NCBI GenBank assembly: GCA_964392325.1
Contig: CAYMPJ010000008.1
Location: 81,167 to 145,166, forward strand
Length of the DNA stretch: 64,000 nt
Origin: CALLPQ01 sp964392325
GTDB lineage: Bacteria; Pseudomonadota; Alphaproteobacteria; Caulobacterales; Parvularculaceae
Reading direction: 5' to 3'
Part shown: piece after piece, positions 36,364-45,790 of the stretch
Numbering within the stretch: position 1 is the first letter of the stretch
Layout: each line of letters starts with the position of its first letter
Translations under genes and position numbers: made by a program
Notes under the pieces: generated by a model
What the model saw: only the letters and a program-made list of their open reading frames with translations
Told to the model about the DNA's origin: nothing
Database searches by the model: none

Positions 36364-37956
36364 ATGAGGTCTATTCGCCCGCTCGTATTCTGGCCGCCTG
36401 CACTTATGTTGATCGCGAGTGTGACAGCTGGGTTGATAAATTTTGACGGGTTTTTAAAATTTGCCAATAGCGCAAATAATTTCATCCTTACCAATCTCGA
36501 TTGGGTGTTCACGAGCATACCTTTTATGGCGGTTTTGTTGGCGGTAATTATTGCCATATCTCCTCTTGGCGCGGTTCGTATTGGCGGCGATAAAGCTGTG
36601 CCGATTTTATCGCGCTGGAATTGGTTTGCCATTACATTGTGCACAACTGTTGCTATTGGTATTTTGTTCTGGGGCGCAGCCGAGCCAATGTTCCATGTTA
36701 ATCAGCCGCCAGCATTTTTAAATGTTGCGTCAGGCTCAATAGAGGCCGTCCATTTTGCCCTCTCTTCAATGTTTCTTCATTGGACCATTACCCCGTACGC
36801 AATCTATGCATTGCCCTCCCTCGCGTTCGCGCTTTCATTTTATAATTTTGCAAAACCCTATTCATTGGTTGGCCCCTTAAGTGTGCTTACCAATTTGAAA
36901 ACGCCGGACGCTGGGCATGGCCCGGAAAAAATACAAAAATGGACGGGTGATATTCTCGATGGTCTTGCGCTTATGGCATTAGTCGCAGGGGTCGCCGCGG
37001 CCTTGGGTACCGGTGTTTTAACAGTTGTGGGCGGCGCTGAGGCAATATTAGGGCTGAAGGATAGTCTAGGATTACGGTTTGTAATTACGAGTTTGATCGT
37101 GGCAGCTTTTATCATCTCTTCGCTTAGCGGCCTGCAGCGCGGCATTAGATGGCTTTCAGATATCAATGCACGCATCTTTATCGCCATGGCCGTTTTTATT
37201 CTCTTGGCCGGGCCAACGAGAGCAATCTTGATGCTGACAATTGATGGCCTTAAACATTATGTCACCAATTTTATCCCTGCAAGTCTTGCGCTGGGTGAGC
37301 GCGCGAGCGACCCTTGGACACTCGACTGGACAGTTTATTTTTTCGCCAATTGGCTAGCTTGGGCACCGCTAACGGCGTTGTTTTTAGGGCGCATTGCGGT
37401 GGGCTATACGGTGCGGGAATTCTTATTATTTAATCTGGTGTTGCCTTCATTGTTCAGCGTTTTCTGGATGGGTACAATTGGCGGTGCTGCGATTATGATT
37501 AATGAAAGAAATGATGGTGCCTTGGGCGCTGTTCTAACGGCCAACGGGCCTGAAGCTGTGATTTATCTACTTCTCAAAGCCTTGCCATTTTTCGCAGTGG
37601 TTGGTTTTGTTTTCTTAATCACTGTCCTGATTTCGTTCGTAACGGCTATGGATTCCAATACTCTCTCGATTTCAAATCTTTGCATGCGTTCGTCGTCTAC
37701 GGATCAAAAAGAACAGACATTTTTTGGAACCGAGGGTGCTATGAAAATCTTCTGGGGTGTTCTTATCGGGCTCATTTCATTTATCATGACCTCAACAACC
37801 GGTATCGATGGCGTACGGCTATTATCAAATCTTGGCGGTGTCCCAGGGCTGTTTATTTTGATCTTGTCGGGCGCTGTTTTAATCAAATTGCTGTGGGGGT
37901 TAATATTTGGAACAGCACAAAAAAATAAGGGCCGCGTAACGGCCCTTAATAGATGA
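36364..37956 (+). CDS. BCCT family transporter (betaine/choline/carnitine type)
   Basis: 530 residues with about twelve membrane helices. Family marks are 'LFWGAAEPMFHVNQPP' in the region of the Trp-rich substrate site, 'LHWTITPYAIYALPSLAFAL' and 'WTVYFFANWLAWAPLTALFLGRIAVGYTVREF' (in parts: WTVYFFANWLAWAPL; FLGRIAVGYTVREF). BCCT carriers take up glycine betaine and similar osmolytes with Na+ or H+. The protein is somewhat shorter than many betaine carriers and lacks long regulatory tails. A hairpin at 37927-37947 overlaps its stop. Confidence 0.88.
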   Translation: MRSIRPLVFWPPALMLIASVTAGLINFDGFLKFANSANNFILTNLDWVFTSIPFMAVLLAVIIAISPLGAVRIGGDKAVPILSRWNWFAITLCTTVAIGILFWGAAEPMFHVNQPPAFLNVASGSIEAVHFALSSMFLHWTITPYAIYALPSLAFALSFYNFAKPYSLVGPLSVLTNLKTPDAGHGPEKIQKWTGDILDGLALMALVAGVAAALGTGVLTVVGGAEAILGLKDSLGLRFVITSLIVAAFIISSLSGLQRGIRWLSDINARIFIAMAVFILLAGPTRAILMLTIDGLKHYVTNFIPASLALGERASDPWTLDWTVYFFANWLAWAPLTALFLGRIAVGYTVREFLLFNLVLPSLFSVFWMGTIGGAAIMINERNDGALGAVLTANGPEAVIYLLLKALPFFAVVGFVFLITVLISFVTAMDSNTLSISNLCMRSSSTDQKEQTFFGTEGAMKIFWGVLIGLISFIMTSTTGIDGVRLLSNLGGVPGLFILILSGAVLIKLLWGLIFGTAQKNKGRVTALNR

Positions 37957-38032
37957 ATGTTAAGATTTTTTAGTATTCACATGCGGCGCTTATTGGTTGT
38001 TATGCGCTCAATTTGATATTTGTAATGTGAAA

Positions 38033-39490
38033 TTAATTGGTCCCACCATCTTCAACAGGTTGGAGTAACTGGTTTAACTCTTCTTCGAGAGAGAGCGATT
38101 GCGGAATACCATCTGAGAAATCAGTTTGCGAAGTAACTTCTTGGGTTTCGCTTACATCCTCGCCAAAGAGCGATTCAAATTCTTCTTCCAGGCTCAGTAA
38201 GTTTGAGTTACTACTACTTGCATCGGAAAAATTGCTTTCTTCAACCGCTTCCAGACTTGCACTCTCTTCGAGAGCATCTTCAACGTAATCACTCTCCAGT
38301 GATAGGTCCGTTTCAACGTCAAATTCCTCGGCATTAAACTCTTCAGCCGTCAAGGTTTCAACGGATGCAGTTAACGGTGTTGTCACCGGACCAAGAACGA
38401 GAGGTGCGCCGATTTCTTCATCGGTTTCTTCCGGAGCGATATTTAGTTCCGGTTCTTCTAATACTTCTGGCGCTACTTCTGGCTCAACGGGTTGGACAAA
38501 CTGATCTTCAATCCGGGGCGTTGGCGCTGCTTCAAATTCTTCCAGTGGAATTAGATCTTCACTAGCAATCGGAGCAGATGGTGCGCTTGTAAGCTCATTG
38601 TCCAACTCATCCTCAAAAGAGGGTGTGTCAAATTCCGATGCTGAAAAATCCTGCCAATAGGCTGGCTGACTGAAAAGGTTCTTATAATAAGCAATATTAT
38701 TGTTAGCCACTTGTGGCGGCAAGTCTGAACGAACAAGACGCTCAGCTTTGGATAAATCGCCGCCTAGAGCGGAAACCAATGCAAGATTTTGTCTAACGCG
38801 GGAATTTGCACGCAGATTACCGCTAGCATTTGTTAAAACGCGGTTGGCCAGAGCAAGGTTTCCCGATAGAGCGTATGATAGCCCTTTATTATTCAGTACT
38901 GATACAGAATTGGGTGCAAAACTCAAAGCAAGATCATATTTTTCTTGGGCTGAATCATGCTCGCCGATTTGATCGAGTGCGACGCCGTAAGCCGACAGGA
39001 TTTGCCAGCTATCAGGTAATTGACGCTGGGCAAACTCCAAATGGCGCACAGCTTCAAAAGCGCGACCATCTTCAATGAGTGTTTTCCCATATTCAAAAAG
39101 CACATGAGGATTGTCAGGGTTGAGGTCTGCTGTTTTTGATATCACTTTAAGTGACTCAGCGCGCGATCCGATTTTGCGCAATGCAGCTGAATAGGTCACA
39201 GCAACTTTTGGATTTGTAGGCTCACGGTCATAGCGTGTGCCCCAAAAGGCAGCATTTGCAACTGGATCAAGGCTTGCTGCCGTTTGTTCTGTATTGGTTG
39301 TTGCGCCAATTGAATCGCGCAACACAGATTTATTTCCAGAGTTTGTACTTGCACATGCGCCCAGCAATACAATGGCTGTGGTGACGGCAGCTGTATTAAG
39401 TAATTTGCTCACAGACCTTTTTCGAGACGCCCATTCTCTCTTGGCACTTTGTTGGTTAAGTTTGGTGCAATCGGTTACACGAACAGTCAT
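38033..39490 (-). CDS. TadD-like TPR lipoprotein with acidic C-terminal extension
   Basis: 485 residues from ATG 39490, which follows AAGGGA. A lipobox 'LLGAC' puts lipid at Cys46; GTG 39412 would give a more classical short signal peptide and is an alternative start. TPR repeats span about 80-270 and end with 'RVRQNLALVSALGGDLSKAE' and 'RSDLPPQVANNNIAYYKNLF', the pattern of TadD from Flp/Tad pilus loci. The remaining 200 residues are strongly acidic (Glu/Asp/Ser rich) and low in complexity, which is not normal for TadD. No other tad gene is nearby. Confidence 0.78.
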   Translation of the reverse strand: MTVRVTDCTKLNQQSAKREWASRKRSVSKLLNTAAVTTAIVLLGACASTNSGNKSVLRDSIGATTNTEQTAASLDPVANAAFWGTRYDREPTNPKVAVTYSAALRKIGSRAESLKVISKTADLNPDNPHVLFEYGKTLIEDGRAFEAVRHLEFAQRQLPDSWQILSAYGVALDQIGEHDSAQEKYDLALSFAPNSVSVLNNKGLSYALSGNLALANRVLTNASGNLRANSRVRQNLALVSALGGDLSKAERLVRSDLPPQVANNNIAYYKNLFSQPAYWQDFSASEFDTPSFEDELDNELTSAPSAPIASEDLIPLEEFEAAPTPRIEDQFVQPVEPEVAPEVLEEPELNIAPEETDEEIGAPLVLGPVTTPLTASVETLTAEEFNAEEFDVETDLSLESDYVEDALEESASLEAVEESNFSDASSSNSNLLSLEEEFESLFGEDVSETQEVTSQTDFSDGIPQSLSLEEELNQLLQPVEDGGTN

Positions 39491-39661
39491 AATCAATCCC
39501 TTTTTGAGAAGTATTTGGGTTAATATGAACGCAGGAGTTCAAAAAAGACTTAATTTTAGGGATAGGATTGAATAAATATAAAAAAATTTTGGGTCTTTAG
39601 CCCGATGCTGTTAAGCTCGCTTAAGGCCGCGTTAATGCATCTTAATAGAAGGTAAAAGATA

Positions 39662-41080
39662 TTGCTGAATACACAACATTTATTGGATTATGATGAGGCG
39701 TTGGAAAAAACTGCGATCCCCTTATTTGGGTATCGAAGCAGTGATGTAGAGAATGCGGGCGAAATTGCTGCCGATGAGAGCAGGGATGGAATTAAAGTCC
39801 CAACTGAACTTCGTGAATTGGCAAAATCAAATCGTTTTTCTGGCGCAATAGGGGAAGTCTTATGTTTGTCCCAAGGTGTGCTGGTTGGACTTGGTGACGG
39901 AGAGGATCCGTTTGCGATTGCCAGCGCTTCTGGAAAATTGGCAGAAAATACTTATCTGCTCGGCGCTGGTTTTGGCGGTGTGGATAAAAACCTTTTAGCG
40001 CTCGGCTGGCTCCTTGGTGGATATCGATTTGATCGGTATAAATCTCATGAACCCGCGCAAGCAAAACTTGTCTGCCCAAAAGGGGTAGACTGTGACCATA
40101 TTCGCAGAGAGGCTGAGGCAAGTGCCCTCGTTCGCGATCTTGTAAATACCCCTGCTAGTGACATGATGCCCGATCATTTGGAGGAGGTCGCAAGCGACTT
40201 GGCGGCTCGCTTTGACGCAAACCTTGTTGTGGTGACGGGAGATGCATTAATCGAGCAAAATTTTCCAATGATCCATGCGGTCGGGCGTGCTTCAATCAGC
40301 CCGCCCCGTTTGATCGATTTGAACTGGGCCGCGAAAGACGCAGCAAAAGATGCACCCAAAATTACCCTCGTTGGCAAGGGCGTTTGTTTTGATAGTGGCG
40401 GGCTCAATATTAAAGGCGGTTCCGGCATGTCTTTAATGAAAAAAGATATGGGCGGGGGCGCGCACGCATTGGCCCTTGCGCAAATGATCATGCATGCGCA
40501 ATTGTCGATACGCTTGCGGGTGCTTATTCCGGCGGTTGAAAATGCGATTGACGGATCGGCTTTTCGTCCAAGCGATATTTTGCCGAGTCGTAAGGGGCTG
40601 AGCGTGGAGATCGGCAATACTGATGCGGAAGGTCGCCTGATTCTGGCGGATGCGCTTTGCCTTGGCGCTGAGGATGAACCGGATTTTATGGTTAGCCTTG
40701 CAACATTGACCGGCGCGGCGCGGGTTGCCTTGGGGCCAGAAATTATCCCCTTTTATTGCGATAATGACGAGCTATCGCGGGCAATGGCAGAACAGGCAAA
40801 AGCCTTGTTTGATCCCGCCTGGCCTATGCCCCTGTGGCAGCGCTATCAGGCCATGTTGTCCTCTTCTGTGGCAGATATGAATAATATCGCGAGCGGCGGT
40901 TTTGCCGGCTCGATAATTGGGGCATTATTTCTCCAGCGCTTTGTTGCTAACCCTATGAAATGGATGCATTTTGATCTTTATGCATGGCGCCCATCAAGCG
41001 AGCCGGGCAGACCCAAGGGCGGTGAGGCTCAATGCATTCGGGCCTTGTTTGCTTTGATACAGGAAAAATTTGTGGCATAA
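39662..41080 (+). CDS. M17 leucyl aminopeptidase family protein
   Basis: 472 residues from TTG 39662, which has GAAGG 8 nt upstream. The C-terminal catalytic domain is well kept: 'LVGKGVCFDSGGLNIKGG', 'MKKDMGGGAHALALAQMIM', the signature 'NTDAEGRLILADAL' and 'ATLTGAARVALG'. These hold the two-zinc site and the Lys/Arg catalytic pair. The N-terminal domain is short and divergent. It is a cytosolic exopeptidase that removes N-terminal residues. It precedes the MarR/NlpC pair. Confidence 0.93.
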   Translation: MLNTQHLLDYDEALEKTAIPLFGYRSSDVENAGEIAADESRDGIKVPTELRELAKSNRFSGAIGEVLCLSQGVLVGLGDGEDPFAIASASGKLAENTYLLGAGFGGVDKNLLALGWLLGGYRFDRYKSHEPAQAKLVCPKGVDCDHIRREAEASALVRDLVNTPASDMMPDHLEEVASDLAARFDANLVVVTGDALIEQNFPMIHAVGRASISPPRLIDLNWAAKDAAKDAPKITLVGKGVCFDSGGLNIKGGSGMSLMKKDMGGGAHALALAQMIMHAQLSIRLRVLIPAVENAIDGSAFRPSDILPSRKGLSVEIGNTDAEGRLILADALCLGAEDEPDFMVSLATLTGAARVALGPEIIPFYCDNDELSRAMAEQAKALFDPAWPMPLWQRYQAMLSSSVADMNNIASGGFAGSIIGALFLQRFVANPMKWMHFDLYAWRPSSEPGRPKGGEAQCIRALFALIQEKFVA

Positions 41081-41277
41081 TTTTAGCGGTTTTTAGCTCT
41101 GACCCTGCCTTAGCTACTTGCTCTTGCCGGGCGAACAGAGGCATTTAGTGCTTATGTATTTACACCATTTTAAACCCCTTCGCTGTGAGCCAGCAGTCTG
41201 TGTTTAAGATGGTAATAGCGCAATTGTGGGGCGCGCACCTAAACGGCATTATTGGCAGTAATGAGTGGGCATAAAAA

Positions 41278-41634
41278 ATGGCGGCAATTGACAGCCTTAT
41301 TGGCTGGCACAAGATTATGGAGGATGCGGTCCGCAATGACGGTCCGGATTTATCTATGCGCCAATGGGCAATCATGCTCTCGGTCTATCTGAAGCCCGGA
41401 CCGCATACCGTAAAAGATTTGTCCAATGCTCTTAATATTCCCAAACCGGCCATTTCCAGAGCGCTCGATGCTTTATCGATTTTGGGGTTTATTCGCCGGG
41501 TCCGTGACCCTAATGATAAGCGCATCGTGATCGTTCAAAAAACTTCTGATGGAGCGATTTTTCTTGATGAATTTGCCAGACTTGTTGATAGCCATACCGG
41601 GCGGCGTACATTCGGCGCGCTCTATAATTCATGA
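41278..41634 (+). CDS. MarR-type winged-helix regulator
   Basis: 118 residues with a winged helix-turn-helix: 'LSMRQWAIMLSVYLKPGPHT', recognition region 'VKDLSNALNIPKPAISRALDAL' (in parts VKDLSNALNI; PKPAISRALDAL) and wing 'GFIRRVRDPNDKRIVIV'. It is shorter than usual MarR proteins at the dimerisation ends. Its stop overlaps the start of the NlpC/P60 gene by 4 nt (ATGA), so the two form one unit and the regulator may control it. Confidence 0.86.
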   Translation: MAAIDSLIGWHKIMEDAVRNDGPDLSMRQWAIMLSVYLKPGPHTVKDLSNALNIPKPAISRALDALSILGFIRRVRDPNDKRIVIVQKTSDGAIFLDEFARLVDSHTGRRTFGALYNS

Positions 41635-42524
41635 CACAATTCGATCCCCGTCTGACCCCCGCCCGCGATGATCTTGCTGCTGATTTTTTGCGAAATCACG
41701 TCAAAGCGCAAAACTATGTGGCGGGCGTTTCCAAACAGGTGCGACCAACTGGGAATGAGCCTGCTCAAGGCACTATTGGGCCAGGCTATATCAAGCCATG
41801 TACGCCATTGCTAAAATACCCCCGCGCAGATGCCCCGCGGGAAACCGAGTTTTTATATGGGGAAGAGGTTTTGGTTTTTGAAGACAGCCAAGGTTGGTCC
41901 TGGGTTCAAAGTCAGCGTGATGATTATGTAGGATATACCCCGTCTCAAAATTTGATACCATTTCAGGAAAAAACTACCCATAGCGTCAGTGCGCTGCGTA
42001 CTTTTGTGTTCTCCGAGCCTGATATTAAATCAGCGCCTACTGCATTGGTCAGCATGAATTCCCCTTTAAAAAGCCTTGGCGAGGAAGGGCGGTTTTTAAA
42101 AATAAAAGATGGCTTTATCATTGCCGATCATGTGCGCGAGAACGGTGTTTATAGTCGCGATTTTGTTGATGCTGCGCATCAGTTTTTAGGAACACCCTAT
42201 TTGTGGGGTGGACGCACAAGTCTCGGGCTTGATTGCTCGGCTCTGGTTCAAAATGGGCTTGCTTCAGCGGGTGTTCCTGTTCCCAGAGATACTGATATGC
42301 AAGAAAAATCAGTTGGCGAAGAGGTCGGGTCTGAACTGGCTAATGCCAATCTTCAGCGTGGTGATTTTATTTTCTGGAAGGGCCATGTCGGGATTATGCT
42401 TGACGAGGCTGATATGATCCATGCCAATGGAACATGGATGCAAGTCACAATAAATCCGGTTGCGGAATTTGCCGAACGTGTTTTGGCCCAAAGTGGCCCG
42501 GTTACCTCTATTCGTCGATTATAA
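41631..42524 (+). CDS. NlpC/P60 cell-wall peptidase with SH3 domains
   Basis: 297 residues. Two SH3-like segments (about 55-170) are followed by an NlpC/P60 domain with catalytic Cys in 'LGLDCSALVQNGLASAG', His in 'IFWKGHVGIMLDEADMIHAN' and the third polar residue in the following strand. It resembles alphaproteobacterial dipeptidyl-peptidase VI-like enzymes that cut gamma-D-Glu-diamino-acid bonds in murein peptides. No signal peptide is seen, so it may work on recycled peptides in the cytosol, together with the adjacent M17 aminopeptidase. Confidence 0.9.
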   Translation: MTQFDPRLTPARDDLAADFLRNHVKAQNYVAGVSKQVRPTGNEPAQGTIGPGYIKPCTPLLKYPRADAPRETEFLYGEEVLVFEDSQGWSWVQSQRDDYVGYTPSQNLIPFQEKTTHSVSALRTFVFSEPDIKSAPTALVSMNSPLKSLGEEGRFLKIKDGFIIADHVRENGVYSRDFVDAAHQFLGTPYLWGGRTSLGLDCSALVQNGLASAGVPVPRDTDMQEKSVGEEVGSELANANLQRGDFIFWKGHVGIMLDEADMIHANGTWMQVTINPVAEFAERVLAQSGPVTSIRRL

Positions 42525-42650
42525 CTGCTCTGTTCCTGCAAAGAAAATTGCATCTAGGCTTTGCGATGTTATGATGGTTTGGCGCGATGAGCTGTGTTTT
42601 ATATAAATTCTATATCCGATATATTTAGTTTTAAACTTGGGAGGCTGTTA

Positions 42651-44477
42651 GTGGGTATCATTGGTAAAATTTTTGGTGGGTTATTAATATTGATTTTAAG
42701 CGCCATATTGGTGTTGTTCACAATTTTTTGGTGGAAACCAATCGGGGTCAATAATTATATCAATAAAATAACGGTTGAAACTTTTTTACTGGATGGCCCC
42801 GAGCTTTTAACAAACCTTGGTATGTTGGAATACACCCCTTTGGACTTCCACTCCGGTAAACTCTCAAATTATACCAAGGAGCAAGAAGAAAAATCTCTTA
42901 AAAAATTGCACAGAGCCCGAGCCGGTATGGATAAGTACGGACCGGAAAAGCTTGAGGGGCAAGAATTATTGAGTTGGGAAATTACGGTCGCCCTGCTTGA
43001 TACAATAATAGAAGGTGCAAAATTCGAATATAGCAGTTACCCGATTAACCAGATTTCTGGTCCAACTGTTAATATGCCGTCATTCCTGACTGATACACAT
43101 TCGATTAGAAATAAAAAAAGCGTAAATCGCTATATGAGCCGCTTGCATGAGTTTGGACGGGTGCTTTCGGAAATGAAAGTCCGGGTTGAGCAACATCGTG
43201 ATGCCGGCGTGATTGCACCAGACTTTATCATCGAAAAAACCCTTGCAGGACTGCGCTCCTTTATTGAAGGAGGGGCAGAGGCCAATCCATTGGTTACTAC
43301 CTTGGCGGAGCGAATGGATAAAGTTGAAAGCTTTAGCGAGAAGCAAAAAGCGGGCTATCTGGAACAGGCAACACAAATTGTAGCCGACAAAGTAATACCC
43401 GGTTACGAGGCTATGATCAGTCTGCATGAAGAATTATTGAAAAATACAAATCATGATGCCGGTATATGGCGTATTCCAGATGGTGATAAAATTTATGCTG
43501 CTGCTTTAAAATCCAATACGACGACAAATTTTACTGCCGATGATATTCATCAAACAGGATTGCGCGAAGTTGAGCGAATTTCATTAGAGATGGATCAAAT
43601 TCTTATTGGGCAAGGCCTCGTAGAGGGATCAGTGGCTGAGCGTGTGCGTATTTTGATGGGAGACCCTGCGCAGCAATTCCCCAATACAGATGAGGGCCGG
43701 ATAGCGATGATCGATTATCTTAACGATCTAAACGCGAAACTTATGGAAAAAGTGAGTGAGTATTTTGTTACCCTACCGCCACAAGAATTAGCTATCAAAA
43801 GAGTTCCGGAATATTCTCAAGATTCCGCTCCGGGTGGGTATTATCAGCAGCCCGCGCTTGATGGGTCGCGTCCTGGAACATTTTATGTCAATCAAAAAGA
43901 TACTGCTGATAATCCAAAATGGACATTACCAACCTTGATGTATCATGAAGGCGCGCCGGGCCATCATTTTCAGATATCTTCAGCCTTATTGATAAAAGGC
44001 GTGCCTCAAATAAGAAAATTCGGTCTATTTAATGCGTATTCGGAAGGTTGGGCATTATATGCGGAACGTATCGCCAAGACCGATATGGGCATGTATGATG
44101 ATGACCCTTTGGGTGATCTTGGCCGGTTACAAGCTGAAATGTTTCGGGCGGTGCGTTTGGTTGTGGATACCGGAATGCATGCCAAAAAATGGTCGCGCGA
44201 AGAGGCAATCACTTATATGGTGGATAATACCGGGATGACACTCGCCGAGGTTACGCGTGAAATCGAACGTTATGTGGTTTGGCCCGGACAGGCCACCGCT
44301 TATAAAACTGGCCAGCTTGCAATTTTACGGATGCGCGAACAGGCAGAAAGAGAATTGGGTGATAATTTCAATCTTCGAGATTTTCACGAAATGATTCTTT
44401 TAAATGGTGCGATGCCGCTGGATTTATTGCAAAAAAGTGTGGATGGCTGGATAGATGAAGTGCGTCAATCCAGCTAA
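42651..44477 (+). CDS. DUF885 family putative metallopeptidase
   Basis: 608 residues from GTG 42651, chosen because GGGAGG lies 6 nt upstream; the frame is open from 42594. A membrane anchor (about 5-28) precedes a DUF885 helical domain with the metal-site motif 'YHEGAPGHHFQIS', 'YSEGWALYAERIAK' and 'RLVVDTGMHAKKWSREEAI'. The fold resembles M32/M3-type zinc peptidases, so a periplasmic peptidase role is likely. Convergent with the following gene across a shared hairpin. Confidence 0.9.
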   Translation: MGIIGKIFGGLLILILSAILVLFTIFWWKPIGVNNYINKITVETFLLDGPELLTNLGMLEYTPLDFHSGKLSNYTKEQEEKSLKKLHRARAGMDKYGPEKLEGQELLSWEITVALLDTIIEGAKFEYSSYPINQISGPTVNMPSFLTDTHSIRNKKSVNRYMSRLHEFGRVLSEMKVRVEQHRDAGVIAPDFIIEKTLAGLRSFIEGGAEANPLVTTLAERMDKVESFSEKQKAGYLEQATQIVADKVIPGYEAMISLHEELLKNTNHDAGIWRIPDGDKIYAAALKSNTTTNFTADDIHQTGLREVERISLEMDQILIGQGLVEGSVAERVRILMGDPAQQFPNTDEGRIAMIDYLNDLNAKLMEKVSEYFVTLPPQELAIKRVPEYSQDSAPGGYYQQPALDGSRPGTFYVNQKDTADNPKWTLPTLMYHEGAPGHHFQISSALLIKGVPQIRKFGLFNAYSEGWALYAERIAKTDMGMYDDDPLGDLGRLQAEMFRAVRLVVDTGMHAKKWSREEAITYMVDNTGMTLAEVTREIERYVVWPGQATAYKTGQLAILRMREQAERELGDNFNLRDFHEMILLNGAMPLDLLQKSVDGWIDEVRQSS

Positions 44478-44500
44478 AGGATGGCCCAGTTAAAGGATAG

Positions 44501-44547
44501 CACAAAACACCAACCTTCTTTGGTTATTGGTCGGTTGATGTTTTGTG
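44501..44547. terminator. bidirectional hairpin between convergent genes
   Basis: A 15-bp stem with one mismatch (44501-44515 with 44533-44547) and a 17-nt loop lies between the stops of the DUF885 gene and the leftward gene at 44558. The stem includes AAAAC on one arm and GTTTT on the other, so it could end transcription on both strands. Confidence 0.7.
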
Positions 44548-44557
44548 ATTTTATAAT

Positions 44558-45556
44558 TTACGCAGCTTCATCAATGAGCTTTTGCAAGGCTGGCGGCAGT
44601 ATCGCATCGAGCGAGCGCATATAGGCGACCAGTGCGCGTTCATTATCATCAAAAATTCCATCGCGGCCAATCCGCGTGGCAAGCCAGTCCCCTTCGTGAC
44701 TTGTCACCTCTTCTGCTATGCGTGCTTGTTCTTCACGCTTTTTGAGAATTTTCTCGTGAAGACTACCTTCACCGAAATGGGATTTTTCAGCATCCGGGGA
44801 AGCGTTTTGAGTGGGAGCATAGACTTCTCTTATAGCAGAGAGCCCGCCACTAACCATGCGTTGGAAAAAATTGCCGACATTTACATCGTGCTCTTGTACC
44901 CAATTCCATTGCTGAAGCGCTTCTTCGCGGCTTGGCGCTGAATAACCAATATGAGCCATCAAGTGATTGGTAATTGCTTTTATGAAAAGCTCCGACCATG
45001 CGGGATCATTCTGACCACAGATTGTAAGGTCATTGAGAGAAAATAGAAACTCGGCCTCACTACGTGATATAGCGATGTTCTCGTCACTGCCGATGGCAAA
45101 CATAAAGCGACGAATATTGCTGACATCAATCTTTGAAATAACAGGTTCGCCGGGACGCGCCATGATAATGGCTTTGATTTGTTGTTGAATGAATGTTTTC
45201 ATTTTTGGCGGTGTCGCCGTGGCGCGGTCAATCAGTTTGACCAACATGGACAATACAAGCGGTGTAACTGTTTCGCTATAGCGTGTAACCTGATTATGTA
45301 GCTCCTCAAAAGCGCGCTCGGTGATAAAATCATGGGGGAGCTCTTCGCGAAAATAATAATCGGCTGAAGCTTCGCCAAAAAACTCCGGCCACTCCACATC
45401 ACCCTCCGGCGCGCGCTCTGCCAAGGCTAGAAGAGAATTGATTTCGGCTTGGTCTAGCTCATGATTTTGATACACATTTTTGCGTAAAAACAGAACATCT
45501 TCTGCAGTCACATAACCATCTTGTCCAACGCTAGCGAAGCGATCATTTGTTGACAT
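44558..45556 (-). CDS. protein with three EF-hand/TerB-like repeats, function unknown
   Basis: 332 residues from ATG 45556, preceded by AAGGGGA; the longer frame upstream has no ribosome site. The sequence shows an internal repeat: 'YVTAEDVLFLRKNVYQNHE' to 'EWPEFFGEASADYYF', again 'VSNIRRFMFAIGSDENIAIS' to 'AWSELFIKAITNHLM', and a shorter third 'DWLATRIGRDGIFDDNERAL'. Each unit has an acidic turn between helices, as in EF-hand or TerB-like modules. I have no function to assign; similar proteins appear in alphaproteobacteria as hypothetical. No signal peptide. Confidence 0.75.
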   Translation of the reverse strand: MSTNDRFASVGQDGYVTAEDVLFLRKNVYQNHELDQAEINSLLALAERAPEGDVEWPEFFGEASADYYFREELPHDFITERAFEELHNQVTRYSETVTPLVLSMLVKLIDRATATPPKMKTFIQQQIKAIIMARPGEPVISKIDVSNIRRFMFAIGSDENIAISRSEAEFLFSLNDLTICGQNDPAWSELFIKAITNHLMAHIGYSAPSREEALQQWNWVQEHDVNVGNFFQRMVSGGLSAIREVYAPTQNASPDAEKSHFGEGSLHEKILKKREEQARIAEEVTSHEGDWLATRIGRDGIFDDNERALVAYMRSLDAILPPALQKLIDEAA

Positions 45557-45790
45557 TATTTTCCCCTTAAAACTATTGATTAAGCGCTGCTGATTTTCAC
45601 AGACCTGAATTGTAAAAGGGGACATTTGCACAAGAGGGTTAAAATACCCCGAATCGCGCGCTTAAAATGGTTTGCTAATCACTGCATTTGCCCATGGCCT
45701 GATCATGGTGATTTTTGTTAAACTTGGTATATTGTTTATTAACTGGAATTCCCGTAATTCCGTCCACCCCTTAACGTGAAGGCTGACCTT

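Noticed and set aside
37927..37947. Hairpin at the end of the BCCT gene as terminator.
   Set aside because: The stem is perfect (8 bp) but lies over the last codons and lacks a T-run directly after it.
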